Source: Thermopolyspora flexuosa
GTDB lineage: Bacteria > Actinomycetota > Actinomycetes > Streptosporangiales > Streptosporangiaceae
Assembly (NCBI RefSeq): GCF_006716785.1
Contig: NZ_VFPQ01000002.1
Span: 248,001-312,000 of the forward strand
DNA: 64,000 nucleotides
Direction: 5' to 3'
The translations under genes were made by a program, and so were the position numbers. The notes below the pieces were generated by a model, which was not told the origin of the DNA, did not search any database, and worked only from the letters and a program-made list of their open reading frames with translations. This document shows positions 32,276 to 41,174 of the stretch, one piece after another (within the stretch, counting starts at the first letter, position 1; the number at the start of each line of letters is the position of its first letter).

Positions 32276-33838
32276 CTACGGCGTGCGCGGGGCGGGCAGC
32301 AGGTCGCCCTCGGGCACGCGGTAGAGGCGGAGGACCGCGCGCATCGTCGGGCGGAGCTCGGCCCACTTCGCCTCGGGGGTGACCCAGGTGAGGATCGTGG
32401 TGGTCTTGCCGGTCCAGATCACCCGGCGCAGCTCGCGGTAGACCGTGTTCTTCACCGACCAGGGGTAGGGGCGCAGCCCGGACGCCTTCCAGCGCGCCTC
32501 CCACTCGGCGGCCTTGGCGTCCTTGAACTCGATGCGCTCCATTCTGATCTTGCGGTACGACTTCACCGACGCCGACAGGTTCGACTCGGCGTCCTGCAGC
32601 ACGATGAGCGGGTCCTGGCCACCCCAGTCGATGACGCTGATCCGCAGGTGGCCGGAGCCGTCCGGGGCGGACCACTCCTGGTGGTCGGTGTGGTCGGTGC
32701 GCTTCCAGCCCTTGGGCACCGCGGCCTCCCAGCCGGTGCCGGGCCGGTACCACTTCAGCGGCAGCCGGGCCGGTGCCGTGGGCGAGGGTGTGGGGGTCGG
32801 GGTGGCGGCGACCGTGACCTCCGGGGACGGCCTGCCGGATGCCACCGCGGCGGGGGCGGCCTGGGAGGCGCCGGTGGAGCGTAACAAGGCGAACCCGCCG
32901 AGCGCGCCGGCGAGCACCACGCCCCCGGCGACCGCGGCGACGAGCACGCCCCGTCGCCGTCTCGGCCCGCCGACGGCCCCGGACGCCCCTGCCGCACCGG
33001 GGATCGCGAGGGCGCCGGGCCGCGCGTCCTCGCCCGGCTCGCCGGGGCGGGTCGCCCTGCCGCGTTTCCGGGAGACCGGCGCGGCGGGCTCCTCGGGCGG
33101 CACCAGCTCCGCCAGCATCGCGTCCGCCTGCGCCGCCCGCAGCCGGGCCGCCGGATCCGTGGCCAGCAGGCCGGAGAGCACCGGCCGGAGCGCCTCCGGG
33201 GCGCGCGCCAGCTCGTCGGCCGACACCCCGTCCTCGACCACGGGCGGCGTGCCGACCGCGGCGGTGAAGAGGGTGGCGCCGAGCGCCCACAGGTCCGCGG
33301 CCGGGCCGGACCGTGCGCCCTCGGGGGCGCGGTACGGCGGCTCGCCGTCGGTCACCGGGACGCCGAGGTCGGCGAGCGCGACGCGGCCCTCGTACCCGAT
33401 GAGCACGTTCGCCGGCCGTACGTCGCCGTGCACCAGCCCGGCGGCGTGCGCGGCGGAGAGCGCGTCGAGCACCCGCCGCCCGATCGCCGCGACCCGCTCC
33501 GGCGGCAGCGGCCCGTCGTTGGCGACGATCGCCGCGAGCGACCGGGACGGCAGCAGTTCCATGATCACCCAGAGGCGCTCGTCGTCCTCGGCCACGTCGT
33601 AGACGGCAACCAGGTTCCGGTTGGCGACGCGGGTCGCCGCGTTCGCGGTGAGGGTGATCCGGCGGATGAACTCGGCCCGGCCCTTGAGGCCCAGCCCGGG
33701 CGGCGGCACCACCTCCTTGGCCGCCACCGGGCGGTCGAGCAGGGTGTCGTGCCCCTCCCACACGGTGCCCGCGCGCCCCTGCCCCAGCGCTCGCACGAGT
33801 CGGTACCGGTTGACGATGAGTCGGCCAGGAGCACCCAT
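32276..33838 (-). CDS. Transmembrane serine/threonine protein kinase
   Basis: The 520-residue protein starts at ATG 33838 (MGAPGRLIVNRYRLVRALG). The kinase domain (about 11-265) has the glycine loop GQGRAGTV, the lysine in VAAKE (K41), catalytic H137-G-D139-VRPANVL, and DLG in ADLGVPVTD. The usual Arg of HRD is Gly, so it is a non-RD kinase, and the activation segment to RAPE is unusually short with one Thr. A transmembrane helix lies near 307-327, then an Ala/Pro/Thr linker and an extracellular domain of about 160 residues (RPGTGWEAAVPKGWKRTDH). Ligand and substrates are unknown. Confidence 0.92.
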   Translation of the reverse strand: MGAPGRLIVNRYRLVRALGQGRAGTVWEGHDTLLDRPVAAKEVVPPPGLGLKGRAEFIRRITLTANAATRVANRNLVAVYDVAEDDERLWVIMELLPSRSLAAIVANDGPLPPERVAAIGRRVLDALSAAHAAGLVHGDVRPANVLIGYEGRVALADLGVPVTDGEPPYRAPEGARSGPAADLWALGATLFTAAVGTPPVVEDGVSADELARAPEALRPVLSGLLATDPAARLRAAQADAMLAELVPPEEPAAPVSRKRGRATRPGEPGEDARPGALAIPGAAGASGAVGGPRRRRGVLVAAVAGGVVLAGALGGFALLRSTGASQAAPAAVASGRPSPEVTVAATPTPTPSPTAPARLPLKWYRPGTGWEAAVPKGWKRTDHTDHQEWSAPDGSGHLRISVIDWGGQDPLIVLQDAESNLSASVKSYRKIRMERIEFKDAKAAEWEARWKASGLRPYPWSVKNTVYRELRRVIWTGKTTTILTWVTPEAKWAELRPTMRAVLRLYRVPEGDLLPAPRTP

Positions 33839-33931
33839 GCGCAAGCCCTTCCGCGGGCGACATGCCAAGCGACACCAGCAGAGCGGCAGTCTGCCACAAA
33901 ACCGCCCGGTCGGGGCAGGTCCGTGACCGGA

Positions 33932-35311
33932 TCAGTCACAGATGGCGGCGAGGTTCGCGGGCCGGTCGGGCCCGGGCGCGGGGCGGGGCGTCGCCGCCGG
34001 GGAGGCGGAGCGGCGCGGGCGGCTCCGCTCGGTCTCGAGGGCCTCGGCGACCTTGCGGCGGATGAGGGACCAGTCGGGGGCGGAGGGGTCGATGAGCGGC
34101 GGGACGAACTGGAGGGTGCGCAGCTCGGCGGCGTCCATCCGGGACGCCAGGTCGGCGAGGGCGGGCAGCATGTCGCGGGGGATGTCGGTGGACACGTGCC
34201 GCTTGGCGGCCTCGGCGATGCGCTCGAACCCGCGGATCACCGCCGCCGGGTCGGCCTGCCGGGCCACGGCGTACAGCAGGCACTTCTGCCGCGTCATGCG
34301 CACGTAGTCGTCGCTGTCGCTGCGCGAGCGCCCGAACCAGAGCGCCTCCGTGCCGGACAGCCGCCGGGTGCCCGCCTGCAGCACGCGCCCCTGCCTGCCG
34401 TACGGGATGTCGGACTTGATGGTGACGGTGACGCCGCCGATCGCGTCGATCAGCTCGGCGAAGCCCCGCATGTCCACCATCACGTAGTGGTCCACCGGAA
34501 TGCCGAGGATGAGCTCGGCGGTCTGCTTGAGCAGCGTGGGACCGCGGCGGCCGTCCGGCACCCCCGGCATGATCTCCGGATGGTCCTCGGCCCACTGGTG
34601 GACCTCGTTGAGCAGCCCGGGGTTGCGCAGGCTGCCGTCGCCTGTGAACCCGAACGGGAAGTGCCGGCGCGCCGGGCCGGGCATCGGGGCCCGCTCCAGG
34701 TTGCGCGGCAGCCCGAACAGCACGGTGCGGCCGGTCCGCACGTCGATGGTGGCGACCGTCATGCTGTCGGTGCGCGCCCCCGGCCGGTTCTTCGCCGCGT
34801 CGGCGCCGATCAGCAGGATGCTCACCCGGGAGCGGCCCCGCCACGGGTCGTCCCCCTCGGTCTCCGGGGCGAACAGGGTGATGAGCACGTCCCGCGACAC
34901 GTACGCGAGCCGCGCCGTGTGCACGAACGGCACGCAGATGGCCGCGCACAGCGCGGCGACCACCGCGCCCGCGAGGACCCGCCCCGGCCCGGCCGCCTCG
35001 GCGGGCCGTACCACCCGGTAGGAGCAGACCACCACGGCCACCCAGACCGCGCCGATGCCCAGGATCGCGACGATCAGCCCGGTGAGCCACCCCGGCTGTA
35101 CGGCGAGCGGCAGCAGCCGCAGCCGCAGCGCGGTGAGCGCGACGAGCGCGATCGCGATGAGCCCGGCCTGCAGCGCCAGCAGGGCGACGCCCGCCCGGGT
35201 ACGCCCGGCGACCAGGTGGGCGACGCCCCACAGCAGCGCCGAGGCCACGGTGAGGGCGACGGCGGACGGCAGGCTCCGGACCTCGTGATCGACGGGTGCT
35301 CGGACGGCCAT
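33932..35311 (-). CDS. LytR-CpsA-Psr (LCP) family protein
   Basis: The 459-residue protein starts at ATG 35311. Four hydrophobic helices (about 14-34, 41-63, 74-98 and 108-130) are followed by an extracellular LCP domain (about 160-330) with ILLIGADAAKNRPGARTDSM, LFGLPRNLE and IDHYVMVDMRGFAELIDAIGGV-type patterns (split here to stay short). LCP enzymes attach polymers such as teichoic acid, arabinogalactan or capsule to peptidoglycan. The C-terminal 50 residues are Pro/Arg/Ala-rich. The extra N-terminal helices mark an actinobacterial subgroup. Confidence 0.92.
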   Translation of the reverse strand: MAVRAPVDHEVRSLPSAVALTVASALLWGVAHLVAGRTRAGVALLALQAGLIAIALVALTALRLRLLPLAVQPGWLTGLIVAILGIGAVWVAVVVCSYRVVRPAEAAGPGRVLAGAVVAALCAAICVPFVHTARLAYVSRDVLITLFAPETEGDDPWRGRSRVSILLIGADAAKNRPGARTDSMTVATIDVRTGRTVLFGLPRNLERAPMPGPARRHFPFGFTGDGSLRNPGLLNEVHQWAEDHPEIMPGVPDGRRGPTLLKQTAELILGIPVDHYVMVDMRGFAELIDAIGGVTVTIKSDIPYGRQGRVLQAGTRRLSGTEALWFGRSRSDSDDYVRMTRQKCLLYAVARQADPAAVIRGFERIAEAAKRHVSTDIPRDMLPALADLASRMDAAELRTLQFVPPLIDPSAPDWSLIRRKVAEALETERSRPRRSASPAATPRPAPGPDRPANLAAICD

Positions 35312-35500
35312 ACCGGATTGATAACCGTCCGCGACCGGGCCAGTCGGAGGTGACGCACCTGCTGTGGAAAACCCGGTACAGCTCTTGGCCTGACCTTATT
35401 TACTTTTGGTCACGGCGCGCCTCCGCGTCGTGGTGTCCGGAAGCGATCCGACCGGGGGCGACGGGCGCGCCACCCGGCCGGACACCGGCCCGTGGCCCGG

Positions 35501-36928
35501 TCAGGCACCGACCTCCGGCCGGTCGGGCAGCTCCCAGCGGGTGTGGAAGGAGCCCTCGCGGTCGACGCGGCGGTAGGTGTGCGCCCCGAAGAAGTCCCGC
35601 TGCGCCTGGGTGAGCGCGGCCGGCAGCCGCTCGGCGCGCAGCGCGTCGTAGTAGGCGAGCGCGGTGGCGAAGCCCGGGGTGGGGATGCCGAGCTGGGCCG
35701 AGATCGACACCACGGTCCGCCAGGAGTCCTGCGCGTCCCCGAGCGCCCCGGCGAAGTGGTCGTCGGTGAGCAGCGTCGGGGTGCGCGGGTCGGCCGCGTA
35801 CGCGGCGCGGATGCGGTCGAGGAACCGGGCCCGGATGATGCACCCGCCCCGCCAGATCGTCGCCATCGCGCCGAGGTCGATGCCCCAGCCGTACTCGTCG
35901 CTCGCCGCCTGGATCTGGTTGAAGCCCTGCGCGTAGGCCACGATCTTCGAGGCGTACAGGGCCTGCTCGACGTCGTCGGCGAACCGCTGCTCCAGCTTGA
36001 ACCGGGACGGCCCGGGCAGGCGGCGCGCCGCCTCGCGCAGCCGCGGGCTGCCGGACAGCGACCGGGCGAACACCGCCTCGGCGATGCCGCTCACCGGCAC
36101 CCCGAGGTCGAGCGCGGTCTGCACGGTCCACCGGCCGGTGCCCTTCTGCTCGGCCTGGTCGACCACGACGTCGACGAACGGCCGCCCGGTGGCCGGGTCG
36201 GTGTGCGCGAGCACCTCGGCGGTGATCTCGATCAGGTACGACTCGAGCCGCCCGTTGTTCCAGCTCCGGAACACCTCGGCGATCTCGGCCGGGGGCATGC
36301 CCAGGCCGTGCCGCAGCAGGTCGTACGCCTCGGCGATGAGCTGCATGTCGGCGTACTCGATGCCGTTGTGCACCATCTTCACGAAGTGCCCGGCGCCGTC
36401 CGGGCCGACGTGGGTGCAGCACGGCACGCCCTCCACCTTGGCGGCGATGCTCTCCAGCAGCGGGCCGAGCGCCTCGTACGACTCCGGCGACCCGCCGGGC
36501 ATGATGCTCGGCCCGTTGAGCGCGCCCTCCTCGCCGCCGGAGATGCCCGTGCCGACGAAGTGGATGCCGCGCTCGCGCAGCTCACGCTCGCGGCGCCGGG
36601 TGTCCTCGAAGTGGGCGTTGCCGCCGTCGACGATCATGTCGCCCGGCTCGAGCAGCGGCGCGAACTCCTGGATCACCGCGTCGGTGGCCGCGCCCGCCTT
36701 CACCATGATCACAATGCGCCTGGGCCGCTCCAGGGAGCGCACGAACTCCTCGGGCGTCTCCGCGGGCAGGAACACGCCCTCGTGCCCGTACTCGGTGACC
36801 AGCGCCTTCGTCCTGGCCGGCGTCCGGTTGTGCACCGCGACGGCGTGCCCGTGCCGGGCGAGATTGCGGGCGAGGTTCCGGCCCATCGTGGCGAGGCCGG
36901 TAACGCCGATGACTGCCTTCTTCGTCAT
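35501..36928 (-). CDS. gnd: 6-phosphogluconate dehydrogenase (decarboxylating)
   Basis: Gnd oxidises and decarboxylates 6-phosphogluconate to ribulose 5-phosphate, giving NADPH. The 475-residue protein has VTGLATMGRNLARNL (NADP Rossmann), VDGGNAHFEDT, GTGISGGEEGALNGPSIMPGG, and the active-site HFVKMVHNGIEYADMQL lysine region. It ends RVDREGSFHTRWE. I start at ATG 36928 (MTKKAVIGV); GTG 36937 is an alternative three codons earlier. The long form (about 470) is the classical type, not the short GndA-like form. No other pentose-phosphate gene adjoins it. Confidence 0.96.
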   Translation of the reverse strand: MTKKAVIGVTGLATMGRNLARNLARHGHAVAVHNRTPARTKALVTEYGHEGVFLPAETPEEFVRSLERPRRIVIMVKAGAATDAVIQEFAPLLEPGDMIVDGGNAHFEDTRRRERELRERGIHFVGTGISGGEEGALNGPSIMPGGSPESYEALGPLLESIAAKVEGVPCCTHVGPDGAGHFVKMVHNGIEYADMQLIAEAYDLLRHGLGMPPAEIAEVFRSWNNGRLESYLIEITAEVLAHTDPATGRPFVDVVVDQAEQKGTGRWTVQTALDLGVPVSGIAEAVFARSLSGSPRLREAARRLPGPSRFKLEQRFADDVEQALYASKIVAYAQGFNQIQAASDEYGWGIDLGAMATIWRGGCIIRARFLDRIRAAYAADPRTPTLLTDDHFAGALGDAQDSWRTVVSISAQLGIPTPGFATALAYYDALRAERLPAALTQAQRDFFGAHTYRRVDREGSFHTRWELPDRPEVGA

Positions 36929-37178
36929 GTCTCCCACTCTTCCTCACCTCGGTGCGCCACGCCCGCCGTGTCCGCGCGGTTCTCCCGGCGCCCACCCGGC
37001 GTACCGTACCGTGCGCGCCTGACGAGCGGTCCCCGCGGCCGGGTCCGGCGTGCGGGCGTCCGGTCACGGGTGAATCGTTCGGGCGCGCTCGGGCATCAGC
37101 AGGGGGTACGCCGGGAGTGATCTCCGGGTTCAGCGCCGCCCGGGCCGCCTCCGGCCCCCGGTACGGCTCACGCGCGGC

Positions 37179-39446
37179 TCAGGCCAGGGGCGGCCGGCCG
37201 ACCAGCGCGTCGAGGCGGATGGGCAGGTCGCGCACGCGGATCCCGGTCGCGTGGTACACGGCGTTGGCGATCGCGGCGGCCGCGCCGACCGTGCCGACGC
37301 CCGCCAGGTGGCCGGCGGACGGCGGCTCGGGGCCGAGGCCGTCGCCCGGGACGAGGTGGGCCTCGACGTACGGGGCGTCGGCGAAGGTGGCGAGCAGGTA
37401 GTGGGACAGGTCCTGGTTGAGGAAGCCGCCCCACCGCTCGTCGATCTCGCCCTCCTCGAACAGGGTCATCGACAGGCCGAGCGTCATCGCCCCGGCGAAG
37501 AGGGCACGCAGCTCGTCCTCCTCGGCGGCGCCGCCGGCCGCGCCGCCGACGGTGAACACGCCGAGCAGCCGCGGCACCCGGATCTCGCCGGTGTCGGCGT
37601 TCACCCGCACCTCGGCGAACTGCGCGCCGTACACGTGCCGCCGGTCCGGGTCGTCGGCCCGCGCGCTCACCGCCACGGGCGTGCCCTCGGCGTGCCCGCC
37701 CGGCCGGCCGCCGCGCCCGTGCTCCGCCGCGCCGAGCAGCTCCAGCAGCGCCTCGCAGGCGCGCACCACGGGCATGCTCCACCGGACCACGTCCTCCGGC
37801 TCGTCGCCGCGTGCGGCGCCGCCCGGCGGCCCCGCCGCGCCGCCCTCGCCGCCCACCTCGATCTCCACCCGCTCCGGGGTGACGCCGAGCACGACCGCGG
37901 CGATCGTGGTGAGCGCGGCCCGCTCCTCGGGCCGCATGCGCGCGGCGGCGAGGCGCACCCGGTAGCGGCCGTCGTCGTCCCGCCACGCGGTCGCCTCCGG
38001 ACGCGGCTGCCGCGCCGGGTACGCCGAGACCGCCACCCCGGTGCCGACCAGCCGGCGCCCGTCCCACCGCACGCCCGGCGCCGGGTCGCGCCCCGCCCAG
38101 CCGAAGTGCTCGGCCCCGGTCCGCAGGCAGGCCGCGACGGCCGCGGACGCGGCGGTGCCGTACCCCTGCCGGTCCGCCCCCGGCAGGTTGCGCAGCCGCA
38201 GCTCGATCGGGTCGAGGCCGCAGGCGGCGGCGAGCTCGTCCATCGCCGACTCCAGCGCGAACGTGCCGGGGAACTCCCCGTACGTGCGCGACCACGACGG
38301 CGTCGGCACGTCGAGCGGCACGACCGTGTGCGTGCGGTACCGGAGCGGCACGTCGTAGACGAGCCGGGCCATGCCGGTCGCGGCCTCGGCCGCGGGGCCG
38401 CTCGCCGGGCCGGAGGACTCCGTGCCGCGACCCGGATCGGCGACCGTGGAGGTCTGCTCGACCACGTCGTGGCCGAGCGCGACGAGGCGGCCGCGGCCGT
38501 CCGCGCCGAGCCGTACCCGCTGCACGAGCGGCGTGCGGTAGCCGGTCACCGCGAACATCTGCCGCCGGGTGAGCGTGACCTTCACCGGCCGCCCGGTCAC
38601 CTGCGCCGCGATCGCGGCGAGCACGGTCTGCGGCCGGGCCTCGGGCGTGCTGCCGTACCCGACGCCGACGTGCGGCGTGATCACCCGCACCAGGCTCGGC
38701 GGCAGCGTGAACAGCTCGGCGAGGGTCTCCCGGACCGCGGTCGCGCCCGGGCAGGAGTCGTAGAGCACCAGGCCCCGCTCGTCCCAGACCGCCACGGTGC
38801 TGTGCGGCTCCATCGGGTTGTGGTGGTAGGCGGGGGTGGTGTAGGTGAGGTCGAGCCGCACGGCCGCCTCCCGCAGCGCCCGCTCCACCGCGTCGCGGCC
38901 GTCCTCCTCCGGTGCCTCCTCCCAGGTCCGGTACGCCCGCGGGTGGTCCTCGCGGAGCACCACGTCGTGCGGCTCGGGGGCGTAGTCGACGCGCACCCGG
39001 GCCGCGGCGTCGTACGCGGTCTCCAGCGTCTCGGCGACGACCGCGGCGACGAACTGCCCTCGGTAGGCGATCTTCGGCGACTGGAACAGCGCGAGGTCGG
39101 ACTCCTCGGGCACGCCCAGCCCGGGCGCGTTGCCGTGCCAGAGCACCGCGAGCATGCCGGGCATGGTGAGGATCGTCTCGGAGTCGACGTTGACCACCTC
39201 GCCGCGGGCGATCGTCGCCTGCACGGGTACGGCGTAGGCGAGCGCGGCGCCGGGGGAGTACTCGGCGGCGAACCTCGCCCGGCCGGTGACCTTGGCCCAC
39301 TCGTCACCGTCCCGCCGGTCGCGGTTCCGGCGGTCACCGTTCGCCCGGCCGCCGCCGTGGCGGCCCCCGTTCCACGGCGCGTCGTGCCACGGGTCGTCCC
39401 GGTGGCCCGACACGGCGGTCGCCTGGTCCGCGTACCGGTGGTCCAT
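37179..39446 (-). CDS. Molybdenum hydroxylase large subunit (YagR/PaoC-like), motifs degenerate
   Basis: The 755-residue protein belongs to the xanthine dehydrogenase/aldehyde oxidase family, YagR subgroup. The fold is complete: WAKVTGRARFAAEY, HHNPMEPHSTVAVWD, CPGATAVRETLAEL, YGEFPGTFALESAMDELA and the end block AAAIANAVYHATGIRVRDLPI. Several active-site motifs are changed. The GGGFGSK loop reads GVGYGST. The GTG(S/T)YT pterin-binding loop reads RPEERAA. The GEIG loop with the catalytic Glu reads AGVG. Loss of three cofactor or catalytic motifs predicts no normal hydroxylase activity. It overlaps the FAD subunit by 1 bp (TGATG). Confidence 0.88.
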   Translation of the reverse strand: MDHRYADQATAVSGHRDDPWHDAPWNGGRHGGGRANGDRRNRDRRDGDEWAKVTGRARFAAEYSPGAALAYAVPVQATIARGEVVNVDSETILTMPGMLAVLWHGNAPGLGVPEESDLALFQSPKIAYRGQFVAAVVAETLETAYDAAARVRVDYAPEPHDVVLREDHPRAYRTWEEAPEEDGRDAVERALREAAVRLDLTYTTPAYHHNPMEPHSTVAVWDERGLVLYDSCPGATAVRETLAELFTLPPSLVRVITPHVGVGYGSTPEARPQTVLAAIAAQVTGRPVKVTLTRRQMFAVTGYRTPLVQRVRLGADGRGRLVALGHDVVEQTSTVADPGRGTESSGPASGPAAEAATGMARLVYDVPLRYRTHTVVPLDVPTPSWSRTYGEFPGTFALESAMDELAAACGLDPIELRLRNLPGADRQGYGTAASAAVAACLRTGAEHFGWAGRDPAPGVRWDGRRLVGTGVAVSAYPARQPRPEATAWRDDDGRYRVRLAAARMRPEERAALTTIAAVVLGVTPERVEIEVGGEGGAAGPPGGAARGDEPEDVVRWSMPVVRACEALLELLGAAEHGRGGRPGGHAEGTPVAVSARADDPDRRHVYGAQFAEVRVNADTGEIRVPRLLGVFTVGGAAGGAAEEDELRALFAGAMTLGLSMTLFEEGEIDERWGGFLNQDLSHYLLATFADAPYVEAHLVPGDGLGPEPPSAGHLAGVGTVGAAAAIANAVYHATGIRVRDLPIRLDALVGRPPLA

Positions 39447-40432
39447 CAGCGTCCCTCCGTGGCGAGCTCGGTGAGCGTGCGGGTGAGCAGGTTGCGCACG
39501 AGCGGCACCTTGTAGGCGTTGTCGCGCAGCGGGCGGGCCCCGGCCGGCTCGGTCCGGGCCGCGCGGGCGAAGTTCTCCTCGGTGGCGTCCGCGCCGTACA
39601 GCGCCTCCTCCGCGCGCTCGGCCCGCCACGGTTTCGGCGCGACACCGCCGAACGCGACCCGGCACTCCCGCACCACCCCGCCGGTCACCTCGAGCACCAC
39701 CGCGACCGACACCACGGCGAACGCGAACGACGTGCGGTCGCACACCTTGCGGTAGCGGGAGCGCTCCGCGCCGGTGGGCGGCACCTCGATCCCGGTGATG
39801 AGGTCGGCGTGCTCGAGCACGGTGTCCCGCCGGGGATCGTCGCCGGGGTCCCGGTACAGCCCGGTGATCGGCAGCCGCCGCGGCCCGGCCGCGCCCTCGA
39901 CGCGCACCACCGCGTCGAGCGCGGCGAGCGCGACGGCGAGGTCGGACGGGTGGGTGGCGACGCACGACGGCGAGTACCCGACGATCGCCAGGTTGCGGTG
40001 CACGCCCTCCATCGCCGGGCAGCCGCTGCCGGGCTCCCGCTTGTTGCACGGCTTGCTGATGTCGCTGAAGTACGCGCACCGGGTGCGCTGCAGCAGGTTC
40101 CCGGCGACCGTGCCCATGTTCCTGATCTGCCCGGACCCGACGGACAGCGCGGCCTGCGCCAGCACCGGGTAGCGCCGCCGTACCCCGAGGTGGGTGGCGA
40201 GGTCCGCGGTGCGCACCGCCGCGCCGATCACCAGCCCGCCGTCCCCGGTCTCCTCGATGCGGTCGAACGGCAGCCGGCTCACGTCGACGAGCAGCTCCGG
40301 GGCGAGCACCCCGAGCCGCATCAGGTCGATGAGGTTGGTGCCGCCGCCGAGGTACATCGCCCCGGGCGTGTCGCGCACCGTGGCGAGGGCCGCGTCGATG
40401 TTCCACGGCCGCTCGTAGTCGAAGGGCCTCAC
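39446..40432 (-). CDS. FAD-binding subunit of molybdenum hydroxylase (YagS/PaoB-like)
   Basis: The 328-residue protein has the FAD-binding YLGGGTNLIDLM and GSGQIRNMGTVAGNLLQ motifs. Four cysteines in RCAYFSDISKPCNKREPGSGC and, later, YSPSCVATHPSD match the extra [4Fe-4S] cluster of the YagS/PaoB subgroup, so electrons can pass from the molybdenum centre to FAD. The motif residues look intact. It starts at ATG 40432 and is followed directly by the large-subunit gene. The small subunit gene lies 46 bp upstream, so the three form an operon. Confidence 0.93.
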   Translation of the reverse strand: MRPFDYERPWNIDAALATVRDTPGAMYLGGGTNLIDLMRLGVLAPELLVDVSRLPFDRIEETGDGGLVIGAAVRTADLATHLGVRRRYPVLAQAALSVGSGQIRNMGTVAGNLLQRTRCAYFSDISKPCNKREPGSGCPAMEGVHRNLAIVGYSPSCVATHPSDLAVALAALDAVVRVEGAAGPRRLPITGLYRDPGDDPRRDTVLEHADLITGIEVPPTGAERSRYRKVCDRTSFAFAVVSVAVVLEVTGGVVRECRVAFGGVAPKPWRAERAEEALYGADATEENFARAARTEPAGARPLRDNAYKVPLVRNLLTRTLTELATEGR

Positions 40433-40478
40433 CGCGACCGCCTCCGCGCGTGCGCCCGGTCCCGGGTACGGCGGGCCG

Positions 40479-41012
40479 TCACCGGGCCACCTCCGCGATC
40501 GCCACGGCGATGCGGCCGTAGCAGCCGCAGCGGCACAGGTTCCCGCTCATCCGCTCGCGGGTCTCGGCGGGGTCGAGGGCGGGCGGGGCGGACAGGTCGG
40601 GGGTGACCGCGCTCGGCATGCCCGCCTCCGCCTCGGCGAGCACCGCGACCGCGGCGCAGAGCTGGCCGGGGGCGCAGTAGCCGCACTGCACGGCGCGGTG
40701 CTCGACGAAGGCGCGCTGCAGCGGGTGCGGCCCGCCGTCGCCGGCGAGGCCCTCCACGGTGGTGACCTCGGCGCCGTCGACCGCCACGGTGAGGGTGAGG
40801 CAGGAGTACACGCGGCGGCCGCCGACGAGCACCGTGCAGGTGCCGCACTCGCCGTGGTCACAGCCCTTCTTCGCGCCGGTGAGGCCGAGCCGTTCCCGCA
40901 GCGTGTCGAGGAGCGTGGCCCGCGTGTCCACGCGGATGTGGTGCGGCACCCCGTTGACGGTCAGCCGGACCGTGCGGGTGCGCACCCGTGCGGAGTGGAG
41001 CTCGTCGGTCAC
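40479..41012 (-). CDS. [2Fe-2S] small subunit of molybdenum hydroxylase (YagT/PaoA-like)
   Basis: The 177-residue protein starts at GTG 41012 after GAGGG. All eight cysteine ligands are visible: KGCDHGECGTCTV with VYSCLT for the first [2Fe-2S] cluster, and VQCGYCAPGQ with LCRCGCYGRI for the second. YGRI is preceded by CGC rather than CGA or CGT, one extra cysteine. The family carries electrons from Moco to FAD. It is the first gene of the operon with the FAD and Mo subunits. No twin-arginine signal is visible, so the complex is probably cytoplasmic. Confidence 0.94.
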   Translation of the reverse strand: MTDELHSARVRTRTVRLTVNGVPHHIRVDTRATLLDTLRERLGLTGAKKGCDHGECGTCTVLVGGRRVYSCLTLTVAVDGAEVTTVEGLAGDGGPHPLQRAFVEHRAVQCGYCAPGQLCAAVAVLAEAEAGMPSAVTPDLSAPPALDPAETRERMSGNLCRCGCYGRIAVAIAEVAR

Positions 41013-41174
41013 GCAGCCCTCACTACCCCTGTCAGGTGGTTTATCCCAAAAATTGGCCACCTGCCCTAATTTCTGGCGGCGGCCCGCGTCGGGCCGGTGG
41101 GCACGGCGCCGGCCCCGCCGTACGCTGGCCGGAGAGCGGGCCGCGGAGGGCCGGACGACCACGGAGGTGGAGCC

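Noticed and set aside
39447-40406. N-terminal extension of the Mo subunit to 1,075 codons
   Set aside because: The extension is the out-of-frame shadow of the FAD subunit. The true start is ATG 39446 overlapping its stop codon.
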